Source: Rhodanobacter glycinis (lineage in GTDB: Bacteria; Pseudomonadota; Gammaproteobacteria; Xanthomonadales; Rhodanobacteraceae). From it: a stretch of 35,464 nucleotides of DNA. The notes under the pieces were generated by a model. That model ran no database searches and had not been told where the DNA came from. It saw only the letters and a program-made list of their open reading frames with translations. The position numbers and the translations under genes are program-made. The stretch's first letter is position 1, and each line of letters begins with the position of its first letter. The stretch is taken from assembly GCF_900114325.1 (NCBI RefSeq), contig NZ_FOSR01000004.1:1-35464 (forward strand), given 5' to 3'. Shown here piece after piece: positions 1 to 7,939 of the stretch.

Positions 1-28
1 CGGCTCTCTCTCGATTCGTGTGGTTGAC
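1..28 (+). repeat. Left terminal inverted repeat of the ISL3 element
   Basis: Bases 1-28 pair with 1324-1351 at 24 of 28 positions; the mismatches are at positions 11, 14, 15 and 17. The transposase stop codon (31-33) is immediately inside it. The window edge hides any flanking target duplication. Confidence 0.85.
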
Positions 29-30
29 CT

Positions 31-1275
31 TTACCCGACCACCTGTTGAGCCGCATGCGTCCACGGGTTTTTCGGCAGGTGCTTGAGGTTGGCGCAGATC
101 AGGTAGCTCATGACGATCAGGTGGCGGTCGGTGCCGTAGCCTCGGGCCCACGCCTTGGCCGCCTGGATGCGCCCGTTGATCCCTTCGGCAAAACCGTTGC
201 TGAGCCCGGAGCGGAAGTGTTCAAGAATGCCTTCGCGGTGCTTCTTGATGGTCGCGGCGAGCCGCTTGAACGGCGTCAGCCGGCAGCGCCTTGCCCAGTG
301 GATCCACCCATCGAGCAGGATGGTGGCCTGGGCAAGATGGCCGCCCTTGGCGAACACCGCGCGCAGCGCCTGCTTGAGCCGCCACGCGCGTGCCGTCTGC
401 AGGTTCGAGCGTTGCAGCCAGTGCATCTGGTCGATCTGCTTGCGCGTCCAGTTCGCCGCGTCCTTGAGCGTGCCCCAGCGAATGCCCTTCAGACCATCCA
501 CCTGCTTGACCTCGGCGCGCCGCACCTGATCCAACGCCTCGTTGGCCAATGCCACCACGTGGAACGGATCGAAGCTGATCTTCGCGTTCGGGCAGTATTC
601 GCGCGTGCCGGCCTGATAGGCCGCGCCAAGATCCAGACTGACGTCGGTGATCGCCGCCGCATCGCCGCCATGCGCGGCCAGGTCGCCGGCGAACGCCTTG
701 AACGTGTCGGCCTTGCGGCCCTGCACGGCGAACAGCAGGCGGCGTGCGGCCAGATCGCAGAACAAAGTGAGGAAGCGTTGTCCCTTGCGCGCACTGCGTT
801 CGTCGGCGCTGACCCGGCGCACGTCCGAAAAGTCCTCGCGCGCCCGAGCGGCTTCGACGTGAAAGTCCAGCACACGCCAGATGCGGTCATCGGACACGCC
901 CAGCAGCGCCGCCACCGCACTCACCGGCATCTGCGTGCACAGCGCGATGACGAAGGCCTCCAGTGTCTCGGTGAAACCCGCGCCAGCGCGCGCCCATGGC
1001 ACGTCGACCTGGTTCGTTTTCTCGCACTCCCGGCAACCGATGCGTGGCACCTTGGCCTCGATCAGGGCCCGATATTGGAAGAAGTTCAGGTGTTGCCAGC
1101 GACGCGGCAGGCGATCGTGAATCGGCTGATCGGCTGCGCCGCACGCCGGGCACGCCAGCCGCTTGGCCGTGCACTCGACCGTGAACACGATGCGTCCGGC
1201 GGCCTGCTGAAAGTCGACATGGGCCACGCGCCACGGCGCGGCCAGCCCGAGAGCTTGGGTAAAGAGCGTTTCCAT
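31..1275 (-). CDS. ISL3-family transposase
   Basis: A DDE-type transposase of 414 residues that mobilises the surrounding element. An N-terminal zinc-ribbon-like region has paired cysteines (C42 and C45 in CPAC; C81 and C84 in CREC). A helix-turn-helix-like stretch follows at about residues 115-140. The catalytic core has the family landmarks: D158 in SADERSARKG, D215 in SLDLGAAY, PNAKISFDPFHV at 229-240, and E364 in SNGFAEGINGRIQ near the C-terminus. The ATG at 1275 is preferred because METLFTQALGL fits the usual ISL3 N-terminus; an in-frame GTG at 1290 is the alternative and adds five residues. No frameshift or stop is seen, so the protein should be functional. A long frame on the opposite strand across this gene is a shadow. 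Confidence 0.92.
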   Translation of the reverse strand: METLFTQALGLAAPWRVAHVDFQQAAGRIVFTVECTAKRLACPACGAADQPIHDRLPRRWQHLNFFQYRALIEAKVPRIGCRECEKTNQVDVPWARAGAGFTETLEAFVIALCTQMPVSAVAALLGVSDDRIWRVLDFHVEAARAREDFSDVRRVSADERSARKGQRFLTLFCDLAARRLLFAVQGRKADTFKAFAGDLAAHGGDAAAITDVSLDLGAAYQAGTREYCPNAKISFDPFHVVALANEALDQVRRAEVKQVDGLKGIRWGTLKDAANWTRKQIDQMHWLQRSNLQTARAWRLKQALRAVFAKGGHLAQATILLDGWIHWARRCRLTPFKRLAATIKKHREGILEHFRSGLSNGFAEGINGRIQAAKAWARGYGTDRHLIVMSYLICANLKHLPKNPWTHAAQQVVG

Positions 1276-1323
1276 CCGCCAAGCGTGCACTCAGCACCGC
1301 ATCCGAGGCAAGATCGCCGTCGT

Positions 1324-1351
1324 GTCAACCACACCAGACGCGAGAGAGCCG
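1324..1351 (-). repeat. Right terminal inverted repeat of the ISL3 element
   Basis: The reverse complement of 1324-1351 matches bases 1-28 at 24 of 28 positions. It lies about 50 bp upstream of the transposase start, so the transposase promoter must sit in or beside it. Confidence 0.85.
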
Positions 1352-1687
1352 GTAATTCCGACATCGCGGATCCCGCCGGGCAGGTTGTCGAGAAACCTTA
1401 TCGTCACTGCATAGGCTGCAAGCTGGCCGCACTGATCGGCTTCATGCCGGTCAATCCGACAACAGCCGAAAGGCCGGTCAAGCCGGGATCCAGCGCTTTC
1501 AAACCATTGAACGTAAAGGCACTGGATTCCTGCCTTCGCAGGAATGACGGGCAAAAAACTGGTTGATCAGACCTTCCCTGATGGCCCTCAATCCCCTTGA
1601 GTCGTGATCGACTGGTACACCACCCTGCCACACTCCCACCAACCGATCGGCATGCCCCGCCGCCGGCCGGTCGATGCAATCGTGACA
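1352..1687. other. Gene-free stretch between the IS and the autotransporter
   Basis: No supported gene was found in these 336 bp. The one recognisable item is a REP-like hairpin at 1520-1557. I see no convincing rho-independent terminator just after the autotransporter stop codon; the only short dyad, ATCAG/CTGAT near 1566-1582, is weak. Confidence 0.6.
1520..1557 (+). repeat. REP-like palindromic repeat, copy A
   Basis: A 38-bp unit with a hairpin, stem TTCCTGC/GCAGGAA and loop CTTC, followed by ATGACGGGCAAAAA. The reverse complement of 28421-28458 matches it at 36 of 38 positions. The two differences are a T-A pair here replaced by a G-C pair there, so the stem is preserved. Such elements are typical extragenic palindromes; it is located past the 3' end of the autotransporter gene. 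Confidence 0.8.
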
Positions 1688-4600
1688 CTACAAATCCATG
1701 GTCAATTGCGCCTTCGCACCGTTGTCGCGCGATGAACCTGCGATCAGCCCGTCGTAGCCGAACGAGACGTGTACACGTTTGCCGACCGGGAAGCTGGCGC
1801 CCAATTCGACCTGCGCCGCATTCCTTGCCATGGGCAAACCCTGTACCGCGAACGCCGTGCCGCCTTGGGCAAACTGCGCCTGCACGGAAGGCCGGCCGAA
1901 ACCGAACACATGCCGCCAACCCAGCGTGCCGTACCAGTGGGCCACGCCGGCGCCCACCGACCAACGCAAGCCCAGCGTGCCGAAGGTGGCGTGGTCGCTG
2001 CCGGACGCCACGTCCAGCGCGGTGGCGCTGCCGTGTTCGTGGACGGTATTGCTGTGCAGGCGAACGTGCGCCAACGCGACATAAGGCTCCACGTAGCGGC
2101 GTGCGCTGTACCCGAAGCGGTATCCCGCATCGACGAAAAGCTGGTCCGTACGCGCGTGGCTGTCGCTGTTCAACTGCTGCGGGACCGTGCCCACCGCGAA
2201 GGCACGGTTGGTGCCGATGTCGTGCCACGTCGCGGCCAGCCCGTAGCCGAGATCGAGATGGCCCGCCACGCTGCGGCCATAGAGCGCCAGGTGACGATCC
2301 TTGAGGTGCGCGGAACCCTGGTCGCCCATCCGGTAGGACGTCTGGCCCAGGCCGGCGGCCACGCCGAGCCGGCTGCCATCGCCCACGTCCGTGTCGACGC
2401 CCACCATCCCGCCGCTGCTGTCGGCCTTCGCGCCAGCCAGGCCATTCGAACCGTCCGCATGGTTCCAGTCGCCAAGCGCATGCACCCACCACGTTGTTCC
2501 ATCCGTATCGCCGACCTGATGCAGGTGCTGCTTCACCGCATCGCGCGATTGCCGGCTGTCGTCCAGCATGACCCGGCGTACGTCCGCATGGATCGTTCCG
2601 GTCATGTTCTTGAACGCGAGCGCGGCCTGCCCCGCGCTGGTCAGCTGGCCGAACAACAGCATGCCCAGGGCGCTGTCCGGCGAGACTCCGTCCAGAGCCG
2701 CACCGAGCGCCCGCGCCTGCGGCGTATCGCCGACACTGGCGAACGAGGTGGACGAGCGTGTCACACCCACCACCACTTTGCCGTCCTTGTAGGTCACGCC
2801 ATAACCCATGAAGTCGGTGATGTCGCCTTCGGTGTTGTCGAACTGGCCCTGCACCGTGCCCTTGCCCGTGCTCTGGATCAGGTCGATCTGCGCGCCGGGC
2901 GTCAGCGGCTGGTCGCCCAGGTTCTGGATCTCCAGCGTTGTGCCGGGCTGGATGGTGACGTTGCCGGCCACCTCGACGCTGTCCGACTTGCCGCTCGCCG
3001 GGTCGATCTGCGCCTCGTAGACCGAACCGGCCTGCATCACCAGGTCGCCCTTCACGTGCAGCGTGCCGGGCGAATTGCCGGGCGCCAGCGTGCCGCCTAC
3101 CACGATGTCGTTGACCGTGCCGGTACCCTGCAGACGGGCGCCGGGCAGCACATCGATATCACCGCCCAGGCTGCCATTGACACTCAAGGTGCCGCCGCTC
3201 ACGCCCACGTGGCCGGTATAGCTGCTGCTGTCGCCGGTCAGCTCCGTGAAGCCCGACATGGCCGTGATGCCGCCGCTGCCGGAAATATTCGCCGCGAATA
3301 CATATTTGTTTTCCTCGGTGCTGGCGGAATGGTCGAAGGTCAGCATGCCGAAGGTCTGGTACGGCGCGTCCAGCTTCAGCGAAGGCGTATCGATCATGCC
3401 CGGGGCAAACAAACCAGTGCCACCGCCATCCGGATTGGCGCCGCCGATGACGATGGTTCCCCGCGGCCCGAGATCGATTCCGTCCGCCACCCTGACGGTG
3501 GCGCCATCGCGGACGGCCATTCGTACAAAATCGTTGTCGCTGCTCGTACCCAGTTTCAAGGTGCCGTCACCGCTGCCCGAAGACGATGCCGCGATCGACA
3601 GCGAGGACCCCGCACCCGAAACGGTGACATCACTTTCGATGGCCTGGTTATCCGGGATCGCCGCGTCGTTGATGCCCGCCGACACGGGGCCATGGAAGGA
3701 CACTGAGCCACCATCGACAACGGACAGCGTGGAGTAACCCATGTTGCCCAACCGTGCGCCGCCATCGACGGCAAGCGTCGAGCCAGAGCCACTTACCGTG
3801 ATGTCACTGCTGCCATTGCTCCCCGTCAGGAGTCCTATGCCCGCGGCGTCATGGCCGTGGACTAGTACCGCACCACCGTCGGAAACCGACAATGACCCAA
3901 GGCCGGCATTGCCGACCTGCAAGCCGCCGTCGGCAGTGAGTACCGATCCGATACCGCTGACCGTCACCTTGTTCTGGTTACGCGCGAGGTCGCCGACAAT
4001 CACCCCCATGCCACTGGCATTGCTGCCGTGCACGGTCACCGTTCCGCCACCAGTGACCGTCAACGTGTTCTGCGTTCCTGACAGGGCGACCGACTGCCCA
4101 CCCACCCGAAGCAGGCCTGCCACGTCGACACTGCCTTTGTCGTCCACGTTGAAGGTGCCGACACCCTCGTCCCCCGTCCCCACCACCAGATCACCCGCCC
4201 CGCCGGTTCCCGGATCCGCCGCCACTGTCAGCGCGGATCCGCTGCCCGACACCTCGATCATGCCGGTGCCACCACGGACGTAACCCGTGGGCTTGCCCGC
4301 CGGATCGTAGAGTTCGGCCGAGTCCCCCAGATAAACAGTGCCCAGGAAAGACGCCTTGCCGCCATCGAGGATCGATACGGTGCCGGCCCCACCCACGCCC
4401 ACGTCCAGGCCATGAACGCTGTCCCACGAGGAACCTTCGCCGCTCACCGTGACCACGCCATGGCCATCCAGTTCCGGGAAATTGAAGGCACCATCCGATC
4501 GCAAACCGTAACCGACGGAATCGACCCAGGACGTTCCCTGGTCGCCATCCCTCACGTGGCTGGTCAGATGACCGCCCCCGGTGACAGCCAAGCTGCCGTT

Positions 4601-6997
4601 CAACAGATTGAAACCGCCGGCATAGTTCAGAGTCGACCCCGCACCGTCCACGGTGACCGTGCCCACGCCTTTCGCCACGGCCTTACCGCCATTGCCGTAA
4701 TAGCCGAAGCCGACCAGCGTCTCGCTGTGTGCCGTGTCCAGGCCAAGGTTCGCCGCGCCGCCCTGCTTCACCATCAGTGAACCGCTGCCGCCGTTGCCGA
4801 TTTGCGCTCCGGCATCGACCACGAGCGTGGATCCGGCACCGCTCACCGTTACGTCGCCTTCGTTCCCGGCAACGTCACCGAAAACTGCGCCCACACCATT
4901 GGTATCGCTGCCGTGCACGGCCATTACACCACCGTCGGCAATCGTCAATGTGCCCTTGGCCTGCCCGCCCACGACGAGCCGCCCCGCCACGTCGACGCTG
5001 CCCTTGTCGGCCACGGACAGCGTGCCTTCGCCCTTGTAGCCGACGAACAATCCCGTATTCGCGCCACTGCTGCCTGCAGGAAGCGCGGCAACCGTCAACG
5101 ACGAGCCATCACCCGATACGTTCACCGTGCCCGTGCCAGCTTGGGTCAGGCCGGTCGACGAACCGCTGGCATAAAGCAGGGCCGCATCACCCAGATAACC
5201 CCATCCGGTGAAGGAAGCTTTGCCGCCGCCGAGCACATTGAGTGTGCCGGTGCCGCCGACACCGACATCGAGTGCATTGACGCTGTTCCACGTCGAGCCG
5301 GCGCCGGCGATCGTGGCGATCGCCGTACCGTTCAGCTGCTGAAACTGGATGTCGTCGTCGGCCGGCAGGCCGTAGCCGATGGTGTCCAGCCAGGCCGAGC
5401 CCTGGTCGCTGCTGCGCACCTGGCTGACCAGTTGCCCGCCATTGCTGACGGTCAGGCTGCCGTCGAGCACGTTCATGCCGCCGGCATAGTTCAGGGCCGA
5501 GCCAGCGCCATCCACGGTGATCGTGCCTGTGCCCTTCGCCGCATCCGGGCCGCCCGAACCGTAGTAGCCCAGGCCAACAACCGTTTCGCTGTAGGCGGTC
5601 GACAGCCCGATGTTGGCTACACCGCCCTGCTGCACCACCAGCGAACCGCTGCCAAGGTTGCCAACCTGCAAACCCGCATCGATCGTGAACGTGGAGCCGG
5701 CGCCGCCCACCGTCACGTCGCCCTCGCTGCCGAGCGCGTTGCCGAAAACCGCACCCATGCCGTTCGCAGCGTCACCATGTACGGCCAGCGTGCCGCCATT
5801 GGTGACCGTGAGCACGCCCTTGGACGGATCACCCACCGTGAGTACGCCAGCGACATCGACGCGGCCCTTGTCATCCACGGACAACGTGCCGTCGCCACCT
5901 TCGCCCACGATGAGATCGCCATTACCCGATCCGGCAGCAGCCACCACCGCCAGCGCCGAGCCTTCGCCCGAGACCTTGACGGTACCATCGCCCTGCATGC
6001 TTCCCACGGGGGTGTTCGTACCCGCTCCGGTGACCGGATCCTGAGTGTAGTCGTACGTCACGATCTCGCGCCCCAGCGCGACCTGCCCGCTGAAGCTCGC
6101 CGTCGCACCGTCCAGGATGGACAAGCGCCCCGTGCCGCCATCGCCTACGTCCAGGCTGTTGACGCTCTGCCATGACGAACCCGTGCCCGTGATCGTCGCC
6201 GTCCCCTGTCCGTCCAGCGCGTACTCCTGTATCAGGCTGTCCGGACTGGTGGCCACCTGGCCGAGGCCAAGGACGTCGATCCAGTGACCATCGGCCCGCG
6301 AATGGCTTTCCAGCCGGCCACCGTCGCTCACGGTCAGCGAACCGTTCAGCAGGTTGAAGCCGCCGGCATAGTTCAGGGTCGAACCGGCACCGCCCACCTC
6401 GACCGTGCCCGAACCGCTCGCGGCATCAGGCGACTGGCCGTAATAGCCGTACCCCACCAGGACCTCCGAGTACATCCCGGTCAATGCGAGATTGGCCGTG
6501 CCGCCCGCCGTGACCGACAGCGAGCCCGTGCCCTCGCTGCCGATTTGCACACCCTGGTCGACAGTCAACGTCGAGCCCGCGCCGGTAACGGTCACTCCGC
6601 CTACGCTGCCCTTGGCCTGGCCGATTATTGCGCCCGAGCCATTCATGTCGTTGCCGTGGACGGCCAGCACGCCTCCGCCCGACAGCACCAGGCTACCCGT
6701 GGCCTGATCGCCCACCGTGAGCTGGTCGATATCGACGCTCGATCCGGCCAATACGCTGCCGTGCGGCAGTGTCGTGTCGATGAAGACATGGCTGCCAGCC
6801 ACCGGCGCCGCGTCCCAATTGGCCACATCGCTCCAGTCCGTGGAGACGGAGCCCCGCCAATGGCTTTCGACAGCCTGCGCAGCGGGCGCAGCCACGCCCA
6901 TCAACAGACCGATGGCCACCGCCGTGGCCAGTGGACTGCGCACCGTGCGAACACGTGCAGCGGCGCCTTTGGCGCCATCGATCTTTCTGCCAGTCAT
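1688..6997 (-). CDS. Large autotransporter (type Va) adhesin-like protein
   Basis: A 1769-residue outer-membrane autotransporter. The ATG at 6997 has AGGGGAA upstream, and a signal peptide with a basic n-region, a hydrophobic stretch at 22-40 and an AQA cleavage site at about residue 42. The passenger (about 43-1410) is glycine-, serine- and valine-rich and made of short beta-helix repeats of the type G-x-G-x-L-x-V-x-x-G-G, like the T5SS/PEP-CTERM-associated repeats. Three modules of about 290 residues repeat from 111, 404 and 691, each with AVHG, a YYG motif, LNYAGG and LDVG; a shortened fourth begins near 987. SGGTLSVNGSLGG at about 1268-1279 resembles an autotransporter-associated beta-strand repeat. 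The C-terminal barrel spans about 1500-1769 and ends in LTMDL rather than the usual terminal F or W. It is preceded by two lipoprotein genes on the same strand. A surface adhesin or matrix role is inferred; no protease triad is evident. Confidence 0.93.
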   Translation of the reverse strand: MTGRKIDGAKGAAARVRTVRSPLATAVAIGLLMGVAAPAAQAVESHWRGSVSTDWSDVANWDAAPVAGSHVFIDTTLPHGSVLAGSSVDIDQLTVGDQATGSLVLSGGGVLAVHGNDMNGSGAIIGQAKGSVGGVTVTGAGSTLTVDQGVQIGSEGTGSLSVTAGGTANLALTGMYSEVLVGYGYYGQSPDAASGSGTVEVGGAGSTLNYAGGFNLLNGSLTVSDGGRLESHSRADGHWIDVLGLGQVATSPDSLIQEYALDGQGTATITGTGSSWQSVNSLDVGDGGTGRLSILDGATASFSGQVALGREIVTYDYTQDPVTGAGTNTPVGSMQGDGTVKVSGEGSALAVVAAAGSGNGDLIVGEGGDGTLSVDDKGRVDVAGVLTVGDPSKGVLTVTNGGTLAVHGDAANGMGAVFGNALGSEGDVTVGGAGSTFTIDAGLQVGNLGSGSLVVQQGGVANIGLSTAYSETVVGLGYYGSGGPDAAKGTGTITVDGAGSALNYAGGMNVLDGSLTVSNGGQLVSQVRSSDQGSAWLDTIGYGLPADDDIQFQQLNGTAIATIAGAGSTWNSVNALDVGVGGTGTLNVLGGGKASFTGWGYLGDAALLYASGSSTGLTQAGTGTVNVSGDGSSLTVAALPAGSSGANTGLFVGYKGEGTLSVADKGSVDVAGRLVVGGQAKGTLTIADGGVMAVHGSDTNGVGAVFGDVAGNEGDVTVSGAGSTLVVDAGAQIGNGGSGSLMVKQGGAANLGLDTAHSETLVGFGYYGNGGKAVAKGVGTVTVDGAGSTLNYAGGFNLLNGSLAVTGGGHLTSHVRDGDQGTSWVDSVGYGLRSDGAFNFPELDGHGVVTVSGEGSSWDSVHGLDVGVGGAGTVSILDGGKASFLGTVYLGDSAELYDPAGKPTGYVRGGTGMIEVSGSGSALTVAADPGTGGAGDLVVGTGDEGVGTFNVDDKGSVDVAGLLRVGGQSVALSGTQNTLTVTGGGTVTVHGSNASGMGVIVGDLARNQNKVTVSGIGSVLTADGGLQVGNAGLGSLSVSDGGAVLVHGHDAAGIGLLTGSNGSSDITVSGSGSTLAVDGGARLGNMGYSTLSVVDGGSVSFHGPVSAGINDAAIPDNQAIESDVTVSGAGSSLSIAASSSGSGDGTLKLGTSSDNDFVRMAVRDGATVRVADGIDLGPRGTIVIGGANPDGGGTGLFAPGMIDTPSLKLDAPYQTFGMLTFDHSASTEENKYVFAANISGSGGITAMSGFTELTGDSSSYTGHVGVSGGTLSVNGSLGGDIDVLPGARLQGTGTVNDIVVGGTLAPGNSPGTLHVKGDLVMQAGSVYEAQIDPASGKSDSVEVAGNVTIQPGTTLEIQNLGDQPLTPGAQIDLIQSTGKGTVQGQFDNTEGDITDFMGYGVTYKDGKVVVGVTRSSTSFASVGDTPQARALGAALDGVSPDSALGMLLFGQLTSAGQAALAFKNMTGTIHADVRRVMLDDSRQSRDAVKQHLHQVGDTDGTTWWVHALGDWNHADGSNGLAGAKADSSGGMVGVDTDVGDGSRLGVAAGLGQTSYRMGDQGSAHLKDRHLALYGRSVAGHLDLGYGLAATWHDIGTNRAFAVGTVPQQLNSDSHARTDQLFVDAGYRFGYSARRYVEPYVALAHVRLHSNTVHEHGSATALDVASGSDHATFGTLGLRWSVGAGVAHWYGTLGWRHVFGFGRPSVQAQFAQGGTAFAVQGLPMARNAAQVELGASFPVGKRVHVSFGYDGLIAGSSRDNGAKAQLTMDL
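4064..6667 (-). repeat. Three tandem ~290-codon modules inside the autotransporter
   Basis: Codons 111-403, 404-690 and 691-978 form three consecutive modules with the same order of motifs: AVHG, VTVxGAGST, a YYG segment, DGAGSxLNYAGG, a variable stretch ending near GYGL or GLGQ, then LDVGxGGxG and a SVDDKG or SVADKG segment. Each unit is about 860-880 bp. They look like diverged internal duplications, and could recombine. Confidence 0.75.
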
Positions 6998-7082
6998 GAT
7001 GTTTCCCCTGAAGTGTTTCGATGGACAGACGTCCATGCGTCTGCACGATGCGGACGGAGCGCATGCCCCGCGCAAAGGCCCG

Positions 7083-7814
7083 TCAGCGTTTCTGCACGGC
7101 AAACGTGAGCCGGCCACCCGGCGCCTTGCCTGCGGCTCCCGGCACGTGCAGCAGCATCGCCGTGTAAGACCCCTGGTTCATGCCCGGGATGATCACGGCG
7201 CGGTAGACCGTGGTCAGCGCCGGGATCACGCCGAGATCGTCCGAGGTGTACTGGACGACCTGGTTGTCGGGACCGGCGACGAAATGCGCCTCCTCATCCA
7301 GCACCTGGCGTCCATCGGCGGACAGCCGCATCTGCGGCTTGCGCGTCCCGTCCGGGTTGAGCAGCAGGAAATGCGCCTGGCCGAGATCGACCGGGTCATA
7401 GCCCTTGTTCTGGATCCGGAAGACCAGCACCTCGTTGTCGGTGGTGAGCTGCTGGAAGTCCTTTTCTGCGGCAATCCAATGGGCGGCCTTCGCATCGTCG
7501 TGGTCCTCGAGGGCATAGGTACCCCCCAGACGCACCTCGTCGCGCGCCTTCTTCAATTGCACCGGCGTGAGCAGGCGCGATTCGTCGGCGGCAATGGTCA
7601 GCGCGTCGAGTGCGTAGCTGCCCGTCATCGTGACGCGGCTGTGGTTGAACCAGCCGTTCTGGCTTTCGTTGCGCGCCGTGAAGCCTTCCACCTTCTTGGT
7701 GAAGCCCTGCACGGTCTTCGTGAACTGGCTGGTGTCGCCGCAAGCGGTCAAGGCCAGGGACGAAGCCAGTCCGAATGCCGCCATGACGACCGTAATCCTG
7801 TTTGTAGCGCTCAT
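7083..7814 (-). CDS. Predicted lipoprotein, unknown function
   Basis: A 243-residue protein of no family I recognise. The start ATG at 7814 follows GCAGGGGAAATAC, and the N-terminus is a lipoprotein signal with lipobox LTAC and lipidated Cys at residue 25. Directly after it is a short internal repeat, FTKTVQGFTKKVEGFT. The rest is mixed alpha/beta without obvious catalytic motifs, and contains VLVFRIQNKGYDPVDLG, which resembles a beta-sandwich domain. It lies 85 bp upstream of the autotransporter and 125 bp downstream of another lipoprotein gene on the same strand, with the same kind of ribosome binding site. This suggests a shared transcript and a role at the cell envelope, but neither is shown. 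Confidence 0.88.
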   Translation of the reverse strand: MSATNRITVVMAAFGLASSLALTACGDTSQFTKTVQGFTKKVEGFTARNESQNGWFNHSRVTMTGSYALDALTIAADESRLLTPVQLKKARDEVRLGGTYALEDHDDAKAAHWIAAEKDFQQLTTDNEVLVFRIQNKGYDPVDLGQAHFLLLNPDGTRKPQMRLSADGRQVLDEEAHFVAGPDNQVVQYTSDDLGVIPALTTVYRAVIIPGMNQGSYTAMLLHVPGAAGKAPGGRLTFAVQKR

Positions 7815-7939
7815 GTATTTCCCCTGCTTTTGCGGTGGCTGCCTCACGGCTGGTTGCCGAATGTGAAAACGACGCTCGCCTGCTCCAGGCCAAGGGATCC
7901 AGTCCACCCGGCTCCGAATCGGCGCCGGATGCTTTCTCC

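Larger units (their letters stand above)
1..1351 (-). mobile_element. ISL3-family insertion sequence
   Basis: A single transposase gene lies between two 28-bp terminal inverted repeats at 1-28 and 1324-1351, which match at 24 of 28 positions. Both ends read GGCTCTCTC inward, in keeping with the GGCTC-type ends of ISL3 elements, and the length of about 1350 bp is normal for the family. ISL3 elements usually make an 8-bp target duplication. The right flank begins GGTAATTC, but the left flank lies outside the window, so the duplication cannot be checked and the true left end could be base 1 or 2. The transposase frame is intact and the element looks recently active. It sits beyond the 3' end of the large autotransporter gene. 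Confidence 0.88.

Noticed and set aside
46-1566. A 506-codon open frame opposite the ISL3 transposase
   Set aside because: It runs antisense through the transposase and past the right IS end, with arginine-, alanine- and glycine-rich low-information sequence and no known domain. High GC makes such shadows common.
1769-6175. Long plus-strand frames across the autotransporter gene (e.g. 1769-3706, 4802-6175)
   Set aside because: They are antisense shadows of the repeat-rich passenger; the minus-strand frame has a signal peptide, repeats and a barrel.
7815-7939. A terminator between the two lipoprotein genes
   Set aside because: Only short GC-rich dyads without a clear loop or U tract are present, so read-through is as likely.
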